Shown here: positions 1 to 5,531 of the stretch, one piece after another | How the letters are laid out: the number at the start of each line of letters is the position of its first letter | How positions within the stretch are numbered: the first letter of the stretch is position 1 | Assembly (NCBI GenBank): GCA_900553475.1 | Contig: USEF01000053.1 | Location: 1-9,187 of the forward strand | DNA length: 9,187 nucleotides | Origin: an uncultured Collinsella sp. | GTDB lineage: Bacteria; Actinomycetota; Coriobacteriia; Coriobacteriales; Coriobacteriaceae | Direction: 5' to 3' | The notes under the pieces: model-generated | Told to the model about the DNA's origin: nothing | Seen by the model: the letters and a program-made list of their open reading frames with translations, nothing else | Database searches by the model: none | Made by a program: the position numbers and the translations under genes

Positions 1-568
1 CGGCAATGGCGGTCTTGCCCACACCGGCTTCGCCGATGAGGCAGGGGTTGTTCTTCTGGCGGCGGCTCAGGATCTGGATGGTGCGGTAGATCTCCCGGTC
101 GCGGCCGATGATATCATCCAGCTTCCCCTCCCGGGCTTTGCGGGTCAGGTTCTCGCAGTAGGTATCCAAAAACTTGCGGCGGGGCGGCTTTTTCTCATTT
201 TTGCCCGCCTTCTTTTCGTTTTTACCGTTCTGGGCACCGCCGTTCACCCCCAGCGGGAAGGTGGCGCTGGAACCGGGCACAAGGTCGCCGTCCTCCTCGC
301 TCTGGTCCGGCTGGCCCATGCCCATCATCATGGAGAAGGGGTTCATGTTGCTCATGTCCCCCATCTCCTGCATCATGTTTTCCATCCGGTCTTCCATGGC
401 ATCCATGTCCTCATCAGACATACCAAACTGCTTCATCAGATCATCGACCGGTTTGATGTGCATCTCCCGGGCACAGTGCAGGCAGTACCCCTCGTTTTTC
501 ATCTGGCCATTTTCCATCCGCTGGACAAAAATAATGGCAGGCCGCTTCTGGCATCGAATGCAGACCAT
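1..568 (-). CDS. Clp/Hsp100 ATPase with N-terminal zinc finger, ClpE-like (3' part cut by window edge)
   Basis: This is the first 189 codons of an AAA+ unfoldase that would feed substrates to a ClpP-type protease or act as a disaggregase. A treble-clef-like zinc finger has Cys at residues 3, 6, 29 and 32 (CxxC-x22-CxxC), as in ClpE. A methionine-rich acidic stretch follows at about 45-84 (14 Met in 40 residues), then a Lys/Asn/Gly-rich linker at about 108-131. The first AAA+ domain begins near 133, with the DDIIGRDREI segment at 151-160 and the Walker A motif GEAGVGKT at 179-186. The frame stays open to base 1, so the rest of the ATPase lies outside. The start is an ATG with a strong GGAGG four bases upstream. 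It begins 23 nt after the cvpA-like stop, so the two are probably co-transcribed. The Clp identity is firm. The exact subfamily (ClpE versus a zinc-finger ClpC-like form) is less sure, because the second AAA+ domain is not visible. Confidence 0.9.
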   Translation of the reverse strand, partial: MVCIRCQKRPAIIFVQRMENGQMKNEGYCLHCAREMHIKPVDDLMKQFGMSDEDMDAMEDRMENMMQEMGDMSNMNPFSMMMGMGQPDQSEEDGDLVPGSSATFPLGVNGGAQNGKNEKKAGKNEKKPPRRKFLDTYCENLTRKAREGKLDDIIGRDREIYRTIQILSRRQKNNPCLIGEAGVGKTAIA

Positions 569-591
569 TGTTCCTCCTTTTCCCTCCCCGC

Positions 592-1287
592 TCAGACAAA
601 CGGGTTGAACACATTGAATACTTTATAGTAAAGGCTGCCGCTCATCACCGTGTCGTTGAGCATGGTGAGGTTGCCGCCGGTGATCACAATGAGCGCCCAG
701 ACCACGCAGAGCACCAGATAGATGTCCACAAGGCTGGCAATGCCGCCCACGCCCCAGCCCAGCCAGTGGTTCACTGCACCGATCACGGGCAGCTTGTTCA
801 CCAGCCCCAGCACCGTGACCAGCAGGCTGACCAGCATCCGCAGCAGGGCAAACGCCACAAAGAACAGCACCAGCGAGATCACCGGGGTCAGCAGCGGAGC
901 CAGCACCTTCTGGACGATGGTATCCGCCAGCACAACGGCGTTGTCATTGAGGACGGCAGAGATGGAGCGCTCGCAGGCATCCACGATGGATGCCCGGAAC
1001 GCCTCGGGCAGAAAGCCCGCGTACCGCTGGGCAATGCCATCCAGACTGACGGCTCCCCCGGCGGCGATATTGGCAGCAATCTGGTCCCGGAAGCTTCCGG
1101 CGAGGAAGCGCTCGAACACCTGCCCGGCTGCCCAGCCTGAAAAGGCTTTGGCACCGAACAGGCTGATGAGGCTGCCCGTCAGCTGCACCACCGAGGCCAG
1201 AAAGCCTTTGCGGGCATACCGGACGGCCAGCACCAGCCAAACCACCGTACATAGGATATCAAAAATAAATGACGGATTCTTGAACAT
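592..1287 (-). CDS. CvpA-family integral membrane protein
   Basis: This 231-residue hydrophobic protein has the layout of the CvpA (colicin V production) family. There is an N-terminal membrane segment at about 8-22, and a second hydrophobic stretch at about 28-50 containing the GFLAS...GSLISLFGAKAFS region. A soluble loop covers about 55-130, and two further membrane segments lie at about 132-160 and 180-204. Between the last two is NKLPVIGAVNHWLGWGVGGI, which matches the family's characteristic LPVIGxxNxxLG segment. The cellular role of CvpA proteins in Firmicutes is poorly defined, and no specific function is claimed. I chose the ATG at 1287, with an AAGG eight bases upstream. An in-frame TTG at 1350 would put the first 21 residues inside and just beyond the repeat element, and is unlikely. 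The gene lies between the propeller-like gene and the Clp gene in one probable operon. Confidence 0.8.
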   Translation of the reverse strand: MFKNPSFIFDILCTVVWLVLAVRYARKGFLASVVQLTGSLISLFGAKAFSGWAAGQVFERFLAGSFRDQIAANIAAGGAVSLDGIAQRYAGFLPEAFRASIVDACERSISAVLNDNAVVLADTIVQKVLAPLLTPVISLVLFFVAFALLRMLVSLLVTVLGLVNKLPVIGAVNHWLGWGVGGIASLVDIYLVLCVVWALIVITGGNLTMLNDTVMSGSLYYKVFNVFNPFV

Positions 1288-1302
1288 ACGTTTAACCTTA
1301 TT

Positions 1303-1420
1303 AAACCTCTCAGTCGCCTGCGGCGACAGCTCCCCTAATAGGGGAGCCAAGTTTACGATACAGCCTTCTTGCCTCTCCTATTAGGAGAGGTGGCAATGCG
1401 AAGCATTGACGGAGAGGTTT
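1303..1420. repeat. 118-nt palindromic intergenic element, copy 1 (MITE-like, four hairpins)
   Basis: The ends form an imperfect terminal inverted repeat of 13 bases (12 of 13 match): aaacctctcagtc at the left and gacggagaggttt at the right. Inside are four hairpins in order: GTCGCC/GGCGAC, CTCCCCTA/TAGGGGAG, CCTCTCCTA/TAGGAGAGG and CAATGC/GCATTG. The element fills nearly all of the gap between the propeller-like gene and the cvpA-like gene. Its right edge supplies the last two bases of the upstream gene's TAA stop (1419-1421). It codes for nothing recognisable. From memory, similar sequences are scattered between genes in Faecalibacterium-like genomes. That recollection was not checked. Confidence 0.85.
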
Positions 1421-2618
1421 AGCTCTCAGGAATCTCCAACTTCTGCACCGTGTTGCCGCTGAACAGCAGCAGATCCTTGCTGTTGGCCAGCAATGCCTGC
1501 GGGCTGGTGTCAAGGTTCTGGCTCCACTGCTGGGTGCCGGACGCATCAAAGCACTCCACGGCGTTATCGGCCAGCAGATAGAACAGGTTCCCCGCCCGGA
1601 CAATGGAATTGGCCGCCGAGACAGCGGCGCTGAACTGGACGTTCAGGTTTTTGTCCAGCGTCACAGCCTGAGAGACCTGTCCCGATGCCAGCAGCAGGGC
1701 CACATTGCCTGCCGCGTCCACCGAAACATCTTTCAGCTCCGTGCCCGCAAAATCATAGACTGCACGCTCGCCGCCGCCCGCATTGTAGAGCACAGCCCTG
1801 GTATCGTAGACAGCCAGGATCGTGGAAGCAGAGGTCCACCCCAGCCACTGGGGCACGCCGCCCTGATTCACCAGACTGACGGGATCGCCCGATGCCAGAT
1901 TGATGAGGTAGAGGTTGGTCATCACCTGTCCCCCGCTGACGGTGACGGCCGCCGCCAGCTTCCGGCTGTCGGGGGAAAAGGCCATCCGCAGGGGGGTGCC
2001 GTCGTTGGAGGTCATGCTCCAGCTGAGCTGCTGCTCCATGGAGGGGCTGTATACCAGCAGCTTCGCCATGCTGGTCTGGTCCTCCGTGACCACGGCCAGC
2101 GTACCGTTGTCCGACATGGCGCAGAGGAAAATGCTGTTTTCCAGCTGCTTGGTGTAAAGGTTCTGGGTGCGGCTCTCAACCCGCAGCTCGTTTCCGGAGC
2201 GGTTGTAGAGGACAAAGCGGGTCTTGCCCGCGGCCAGCGCCGGGCGGGCATAGCCGCTCTGGATGCTGTTCAGCTTTTTGCCGGTGCGCGACCAGACCAC
2301 ACAGCCCTCATCCCCCAGCTCCACAAAGCTGCCGGTCAGGGGGGCCATCTGCTCCAGCTCGGCCACACCGGTCTGCTGGGGCCAGCCGGAGCCGGGCAGC
2401 AGGGCAATGCGGGCCGTATCGGTCAGGTCCTTCAGGGCCGCCACCGAGCTGCCCGCGATGCCGGTGGCAAACAGCACCACCGCCGTCAGCAGCACCAGCA
2501 GCACCGCCGTGCGGCGGATGCGCCTGTTCCGCACACGCTGGCGGGCAGCTTCCAGATATTCGACCCGCCCTTCCGAAAGCGGCTCGTCACTCTCGGTCGA
2601 ACGATGCTTCTTTCTCAT
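1419..2618 (-). CDS. Membrane-anchored beta-propeller-like protein (DUF5711-like)
   Basis: The 399-residue product has a basic cytoplasmic N-terminus (about 1-36, many Arg) and one membrane segment at about 37-56 (VLLVLLTAVVLFATGIAG). The large remaining part contains recurrent short beta-rich units such as GCVVWSRTGKKLNS, GTLAVVTEDQ, FSPDSRKLAAAV, GNVALLLASG and FYLLADNAVECF. These resemble WD40 or PQQ-type propeller blades. The topology suggests an extracytoplasmic propeller tethered to the membrane. I recall DUF5711-type proteins of this layout near cvpA in Clostridia, but the family name is a guess. No catalytic residues are evident, and a sensory, scaffold or envelope role is only inference. 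The start is the ATG at 2618, with AAGGAG eight bases upstream. An in-frame codon at 2651 would start within the repeat element and has no such site. The TAA stop is partly formed by repeat copy 1. Confidence 0.72.
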   Translation of the reverse strand: MRKKHRSTESDEPLSEGRVEYLEAARQRVRNRRIRRTAVLLVLLTAVVLFATGIAGSSVAALKDLTDTARIALLPGSGWPQQTGVAELEQMAPLTGSFVELGDEGCVVWSRTGKKLNSIQSGYARPALAAGKTRFVLYNRSGNELRVESRTQNLYTKQLENSIFLCAMSDNGTLAVVTEDQTSMAKLLVYSPSMEQQLSWSMTSNDGTPLRMAFSPDSRKLAAAVTVSGGQVMTNLYLINLASGDPVSLVNQGGVPQWLGWTSASTILAVYDTRAVLYNAGGGERAVYDFAGTELKDVSVDAAGNVALLLASGQVSQAVTLDKNLNVQFSAAVSAANSIVRAGNLFYLLADNAVECFDASGTQQWSQNLDTSPQALLANSKDLLLFSGNTVQKLEIPES

Positions 2619-2626
2619 GGATATCT

Positions 2627-2632
2627 CTCCTT
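2627..2632 (-). promoter_or_regulatory. Shine-Dalgarno site fixing the start of the propeller-like gene
   Basis: On the minus strand an AAGGAG lies eight bases before the ATG at 2618 and just outside the edge of repeat copy 2. It supports this ATG over the in-frame start at 2651, which lies inside the repeat. Confidence 0.75.
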
Positions 2633-2636
2633 TGCG

Positions 2637-2754
2637 AAACCTCTCAGTCACCTACGGTGACAGCTCCCCTAGCAGGGGAGCCAAGTTTACGCTGCCATTT
2701 TCTTGCCTCTCCTATCAGGAGAGGTGGCAATGCAAAGCATTGACGGAGAGGTTC
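2637..2754. repeat. 118-nt palindromic intergenic element, copy 2 (MITE-like, four hairpins)
   Basis: It has the same length, orientation and hairpin order as the copy at 1303-1420, and differs at about 14 positions by hand alignment. Six of these fall in the short spacer at about 2692-2699, between the second and third hairpins. The first hairpin is GTCACC/GGTGAC here against GTCGCC/GGCGAC in the other copy, so both sides of one base pair have changed and pairing is kept. It occupies almost the whole gap between truA and the propeller-like gene. Its right edge provides the last two bases of the truA TGA stop (2753-2755). Confidence 0.85.
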
Positions 2755-3502
2755 ACCCTTCGTAATCTACACGTTTCAAAAATAGCCCTTTCGCGGGCAG
2801 CGTCGGCCCGGCCTGGCTGCGGTCCCGGCTGGCAAGGATGCCGGGAATGGCATCGGGCTGCATCCGGCCCGCGCCCACCTCACACAGGGTGCCTGCCAGA
2901 ATGCGCACCATGTTATAGAGGTAGCCGTCCGCCGTCACCTCAATGTCCACCTCGTCGCCCTTCCGGGTCACATGGCAGTCGGTGATGGTGCGCACGGTAT
3001 CTCCGTGGGCAGCAGCAGAGGAACCCGCCGCGCACAGGGCCAGAAAATCGTGCTTTCCCACAAACTGTTCCGCCGCCCTCTGCATGGCATCCACATCCAG
3101 CCGCCGGGGCATCCGGGTGTAATATTTTTCATCAAAAGGCGAATCGATGGGGTGGTTGTGGATGCGGTACAGGTAGGTCTTGGTATGGGCGGCATAGCGG
3201 GCGTGGAACTCCTCCGGCACCACCCGGGCGCACAGCACCCGGATATCCGGGGGCAGGTGCTGGTTGATGGCCAACGGCAGCTTTTCGGGGGGGATGCGGG
3301 TCTCCGCGTGGAAGTTCAGCGCAAAGCCCAGCGCGTGGACCCCGGCATCGGTGCGGCTGCACCCCTTGATATCGGGGCGGCTGTGGAGCACCGCTTCCAG
3401 CCCATCCTGAAAGGTCTGGGCCACGCTCCGCCCGTTGGGCTGCACCTGAAAGCCGCAATAGTTGGTGCCGTCGTAGGCAAGGGTCAGTAGATAGTTCTGC
3501 AT
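2753..3502 (-). CDS. truA: tRNA pseudouridine(38-40) synthase TruA
   Basis: TruA converts uridines 38, 39 and 40 of the tRNA anticodon stem-loop to pseudouridine in the cytoplasm. The 249-residue length is normal for the family. The N-terminal LAYDGTNYCGFQVQPN segment (8-23) and the catalytic motif GCSRTDAGVHALG, with the nucleophilic Asp at residue 52, are intact. The later FHARYAAHTKTYLYRI segment and the C-terminal GYLYNMVRILAGTLCEVGAG segment are also typical. The start is the ATG at 3502, preceded by AAGGAG with a four-base spacer. An upstream in-frame codon at 3583 would translate through a hairpin repeat and is rejected. It is probably the first gene of the left-hand operon, since a strong hairpin lies upstream. 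Arginine is encoded by CGG in 9 of 19 cases, unlike the genes to the right. Confidence 0.96.
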   Translation of the reverse strand: MQNYLLTLAYDGTNYCGFQVQPNGRSVAQTFQDGLEAVLHSRPDIKGCSRTDAGVHALGFALNFHAETRIPPEKLPLAINQHLPPDIRVLCARVVPEEFHARYAAHTKTYLYRIHNHPIDSPFDEKYYTRMPRRLDVDAMQRAAEQFVGKHDFLALCAAGSSAAAHGDTVRTITDCHVTRKGDEVDIEVTADGYLYNMVRILAGTLCEVGAGRMQPDAIPGILASRDRSQAGPTLPAKGLFLKRVDYEG

Positions 3503-3506
3503 GGAA

Positions 3507-3512
3507 CTCCTT
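3507..3512 (-). promoter_or_regulatory. Shine-Dalgarno site of truA at the edge of a repeat element
   Basis: AAGGAG on the minus strand lies four bases before the truA ATG. It sits on the apparent end of the small hairpin element at 3509-3562, so the element may supply part of the ribosome binding site. The overlap is visible. That the element is the source of the site is inferred. Confidence 0.6.
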
Positions 3513-3562
3513 CCGTCACGGCTTTGCCGTGCCACCTCCCTCAAAGAGGGAGGCTTTTGGGG
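3509..3562. repeat. Small two-hairpin intergenic element, related in layout to the 118-nt elements and inverted
   Basis: It contains two perfect hairpins: CACGGC/GCCGTG with loop TTT (3517-3531) and CCTCCCTC/GAGGGAGG with loop AAA (3535-3553). Read on the plus strand, the order ccgtca - hairpin - tgccacctc - hairpin - ggc matches one half of the 118-nt elements read on the minus strand. It is therefore a related or truncated relative in the opposite orientation. No matching second half was found to its right. The outer limits are approximate. Confidence 0.6.
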
Positions 3563-3592
3563 CGAGAAGCAAAACTCTGCCACCTAAATAAT

Positions 3593-3642
3593 ACAGCCCC
3601 CGCAGAACCGTGTGCATCGGTGCACGGTTTCGCGGGGGCTGT
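3593..3642 (-). terminator. Strong hairpin between the phosphatase gene and truA, likely terminator
   Basis: An 11-bp perfect stem (acagcccccgc at 3593-3603 with gcgggggctgt at 3632-3642) continues, after a mismatch and a wobble pair, into AACCGTG/CACGGTT around a ten-base loop. On the minus strand it follows the phosphatase stop by eight bases and is followed by ATTATTT. This fits a terminator of the hyp-side operon, though the T tract is weak. The plus-strand side has only a short TTTGT, so bidirectional action is possible but less supported. Confidence 0.65.
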
Positions 3643-3650
3643 TTGTCATC

Positions 3651-4325
3651 TTATCGGTTGTTTTCCTGAATGTAAGCCCAGATGTCCTCCGGCACGGCGG
3701 CCAGGGCGTCGGCTCCGGCGGCGGTCAGCTCTGCGCGGCCGCGGAAGCCCCAGCTGACGCCCGCGCTCTTAAGGCCGGCGTTGTGACCGGTCAGGATATC
3801 GACATTGGAATCGCCCACATAGAGCGTGGTTGCCGGATTGGCGCCCAGCTCCTCCATCACATGCAGCGTGACGGGTGCTTCGGGCTTGGGCGGAAACGCA
3901 TCAACACGGCCCTGTACCAGCGCAAAGCGCTCGGAACCAAAGTATTTTTCGATAAGCGGAGCCGCCGAGACGTGGTCCTTGTTAGTGAGCACGGCTAGCT
4001 GCACACCCGCGGCGCGCAGGCGGTCGAGCATCTCGATTGTGCCGGCATAGGGGGCGGTGTGGTCCTCCTTGTGCTCGCCGTAGTAAGCCCTAAACTCGGC
4101 AAGCGTCTGCTCAAACATACGGCTGTCGCCCGCATACTCGGCAGGCATAAAACGCTCAACCAGCTTGAGCATGCCGTTTCCCACCTTGTAGCGGTACTCG
4201 TCGACGGCAAACGTGGGCCAGCCGTGCGTCTCGCAGGTATGGTTGCCGGCGGCCGCCAGGTCCTCGAGCGTGTTGAGGATGGTGCCGTCCAGGTCAAAGA
4301 TCACATGGGAAAAAGCTGCTGCCAT
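3651..4325 (-). CDS. gph: HAD-superfamily phosphatase, phosphoglycolate phosphatase type
   Basis: This 224-residue cytoplasmic hydrolase of the HAD-IA type should remove phosphate from a small metabolite through an aspartyl-phosphate intermediate. Motif I is FDLDGT, with the nucleophile Asp11 and acid/base Asp13. Motif II is VLTNK with Thr114. Motif III is Lys147 in FPPKPEAP. Motif IV is YVGDSNVDI with Asp172 and Asp176. A helical cap lies at about residues 17-95. The substrate cannot be read from sequence: phosphoglycolate is the family default, and pyrophosphate or a nucleotide is possible. The start is the ATG at 4325, preceded by GGGAG five bases away. Codons up to 4418 are open in frame but lack a convincing start. 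It lies 123 nt downstream of hypE on the same strand. None of its 11 Arg codons is CGG, which groups it with the hyp genes. Confidence 0.85.
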   Translation of the reverse strand: MAAAFSHVIFDLDGTILNTLEDLAAAGNHTCETHGWPTFAVDEYRYKVGNGMLKLVERFMPAEYAGDSRMFEQTLAEFRAYYGEHKEDHTAPYAGTIEMLDRLRAAGVQLAVLTNKDHVSAAPLIEKYFGSERFALVQGRVDAFPPKPEAPVTLHVMEELGANPATTLYVGDSNVDILTGHNAGLKSAGVSWGFRGRAELTAAGADALAAVPEDIWAYIQENNR

Positions 4326-4330
4326 GAAAG

Positions 4331-4335
4331 CTCCC
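4331..4335 (-). promoter_or_regulatory. Shine-Dalgarno site fixing the start of the HAD phosphatase
   Basis: GGGAG on the minus strand lies five bases before the ATG at 4325. It supports that ATG over the in-frame ATGs at 4340 and further upstream, and gives a protein whose motif I falls near residue 11, as usual for the family. Confidence 0.65.
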
Positions 4336-4448
4336 GTCATTGGATTTAAAACGCACCTCATAATACTGGGCTTCCGCGTTGGGCGTGCTTGGAATCTGAA
4401 CATCTCCAGGGATACCAAGCCGCATCGCGCCGACCGTGCGGTTCCGCC

Positions 4449-5483
4449 CTAGCAAATTCTCGGCAGCTGCTCTCCCACGAGCATGTCGAGGATACGGGTC
4501 GAGTCCCAGCCGGTGCGCACGCGCACAGCGGGACGGGCACCCTCGGCAAGCGGCAGCACGCGACCGATGATGGCGGCATTCTCGCCGTAGCGGGCGGCGC
4601 GCATGGCGCTCAGCGCGGCATCGGCTTGCTCGGCCGGCACCACGGCGACCATCTTGCCCTCGTTTGCCACCTGCAGCACATCGTAGCCGAGCATCTCGCA
4701 GGCGGCCTGCACGTCGGGACGCACGGGCACGGCATCCTCGTCAACCTCCATGGCAACACCGCTTGCCTGGGCAAACTCGTTGAGCGTGGACGCCAGGCCA
4801 CCGCGCGTGGGGTCGCGAAAGCAACGCGTGCCGGGCGCTGCGGCCAGAACGTCGGCAATCAGGTGGTTGAGCGGCGCGGCGTCGCTTTCTATCGTGCTCG
4901 AAAACGCCAGGCCCTCGCGCTGGCTCATGATGGCGATGCCGTGGTCGCCCAACGTACCCGACACCAGGATGACATCGCCGGGCTGGCAGTTTGCGCCGCT
5001 GAGCGCCACGCCCGCAGGCACCTCGCCCACGCCGGCGGTATTGATGTAGACGCCGTCGGCCCCGCCGCGCTCGACCACCTTGGTGTCGCCCGTGATTATG
5101 GACACGCCCGCCTCGCGTGCCGTCTCGGCCATCGTCTGCACAATCTGGCGGAGCCTATCCATGGGATAGCCCTCTTCGAGGATAAAGCCGCACGATAGGT
5201 AGCGCACGTTGGCGCCCGAGGTCGCGACGTCGTTGACGGTTCCGCACACGGCGAGGCGGCCGATGTTGCCACCGGGGAAGAACTGCGGCGAGACTACAAA
5301 GCTGTCGGTCGACATGGCGATGCGCCCGCTCGCGGGCAGCGCGGCGACGCCGGCGTCGTTGCCTTCGAGCAGCTCGGGCGACCCAAAGGCATCCAAAAAG
5401 ACCTCATCGATGATGCGTTTCATCATCTGGCCGCCGGAGCCGTGGCCCAGCAGGACGGTGCTATCGGTAACGCTATGGGACAT
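4449..5483 (-). CDS. hypE: Hydrogenase maturation protein HypE (carbamoyl dehydratase)
   Basis: HypE accepts a carbamoyl group from HypF on its C-terminal cysteine and dehydrates it with ATP to a thiocyanate. This is the source of the two CN ligands of the [NiFe]-hydrogenase iron. The 344-residue protein ends in the hallmark PRIC, with Cys344 as the acceptor. It shows the PurM-like ATP-binding fold in order: GHGSGG (13-18), NDAGV (42-46), STDSFVVSPQFFPGGNIG (58-75), VNDVATSGA (83-91), GDTKVVERG (132-140), SGTLGDHGIA (175-184) and DPTRGGLA (224-231). The ATG has a GGAG eight bases upstream. It starts 48 nt after the hypD stop in a hypF-C-D-E run, consistent with one operon. None of its 21 arginines uses CGG. 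The length and motifs look complete and functional. Confidence 0.97.
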   Translation of the reverse strand: MSHSVTDSTVLLGHGSGGQMMKRIIDEVFLDAFGSPELLEGNDAGVAALPASGRIAMSTDSFVVSPQFFPGGNIGRLAVCGTVNDVATSGANVRYLSCGFILEEGYPMDRLRQIVQTMAETAREAGVSIITGDTKVVERGGADGVYINTAGVGEVPAGVALSGANCQPGDVILVSGTLGDHGIAIMSQREGLAFSSTIESDAAPLNHLIADVLAAAPGTRCFRDPTRGGLASTLNEFAQASGVAMEVDEDAVPVRPDVQAACEMLGYDVLQVANEGKMVAVVPAEQADAALSAMRAARYGENAAIIGRVLPLAEGARPAVRVRTGWDSTRILDMLVGEQLPRIC

Positions 5484-5531
5484 ATCGAAAACTCCAATCG
5501 TGGGTGGTGCCGGTGTGCGGGTGTGTCCGGG

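Noticed and set aside
1288..1350. Longer N-terminus for the cvpA-like protein starting inside the repeat element
   Set aside because: It would need a TTG start and would translate repeat sequence. The ATG at 1287 with AAGG upstream gives a normal N-terminal membrane segment.
568..1384. Plus-strand frames of about 190 and 220 codons opposite the cvpA-like gene
   Set aside because: Their compositions are low in complexity (His/Gln- or Ser/Thr/Arg-rich) and they mirror the real minus-strand gene, which has clear membrane segments and a ribosome binding site.
1303..1420. CRISPR array or tandem repeat suggested by the recurring palindromes
   Set aside because: Only two full copies exist, about 1.3 kb apart and separated by a gene. 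There are no regular spacers and no cas genes.
3503..3583. Longer N-terminus for TruA
   Set aside because: It would translate a hairpin repeat. The ATG at 3502 has a strong ribosome binding site and gives the standard TruA beginning.
4326..4448. Promoter for the phosphatase gene, suggested by TATTAT on the minus strand upstream of its start
   Set aside because: No acceptable -35 hexamer lies 16-18 bases upstream, so a promoter call is not supported.
4389..5198. A 269-codon plus-strand frame opposite hypE
   Set aside because: It is a His/Gly/Ala-rich shadow of hypE with no domain or ribosome binding site. The hypE frame carries all family motifs.
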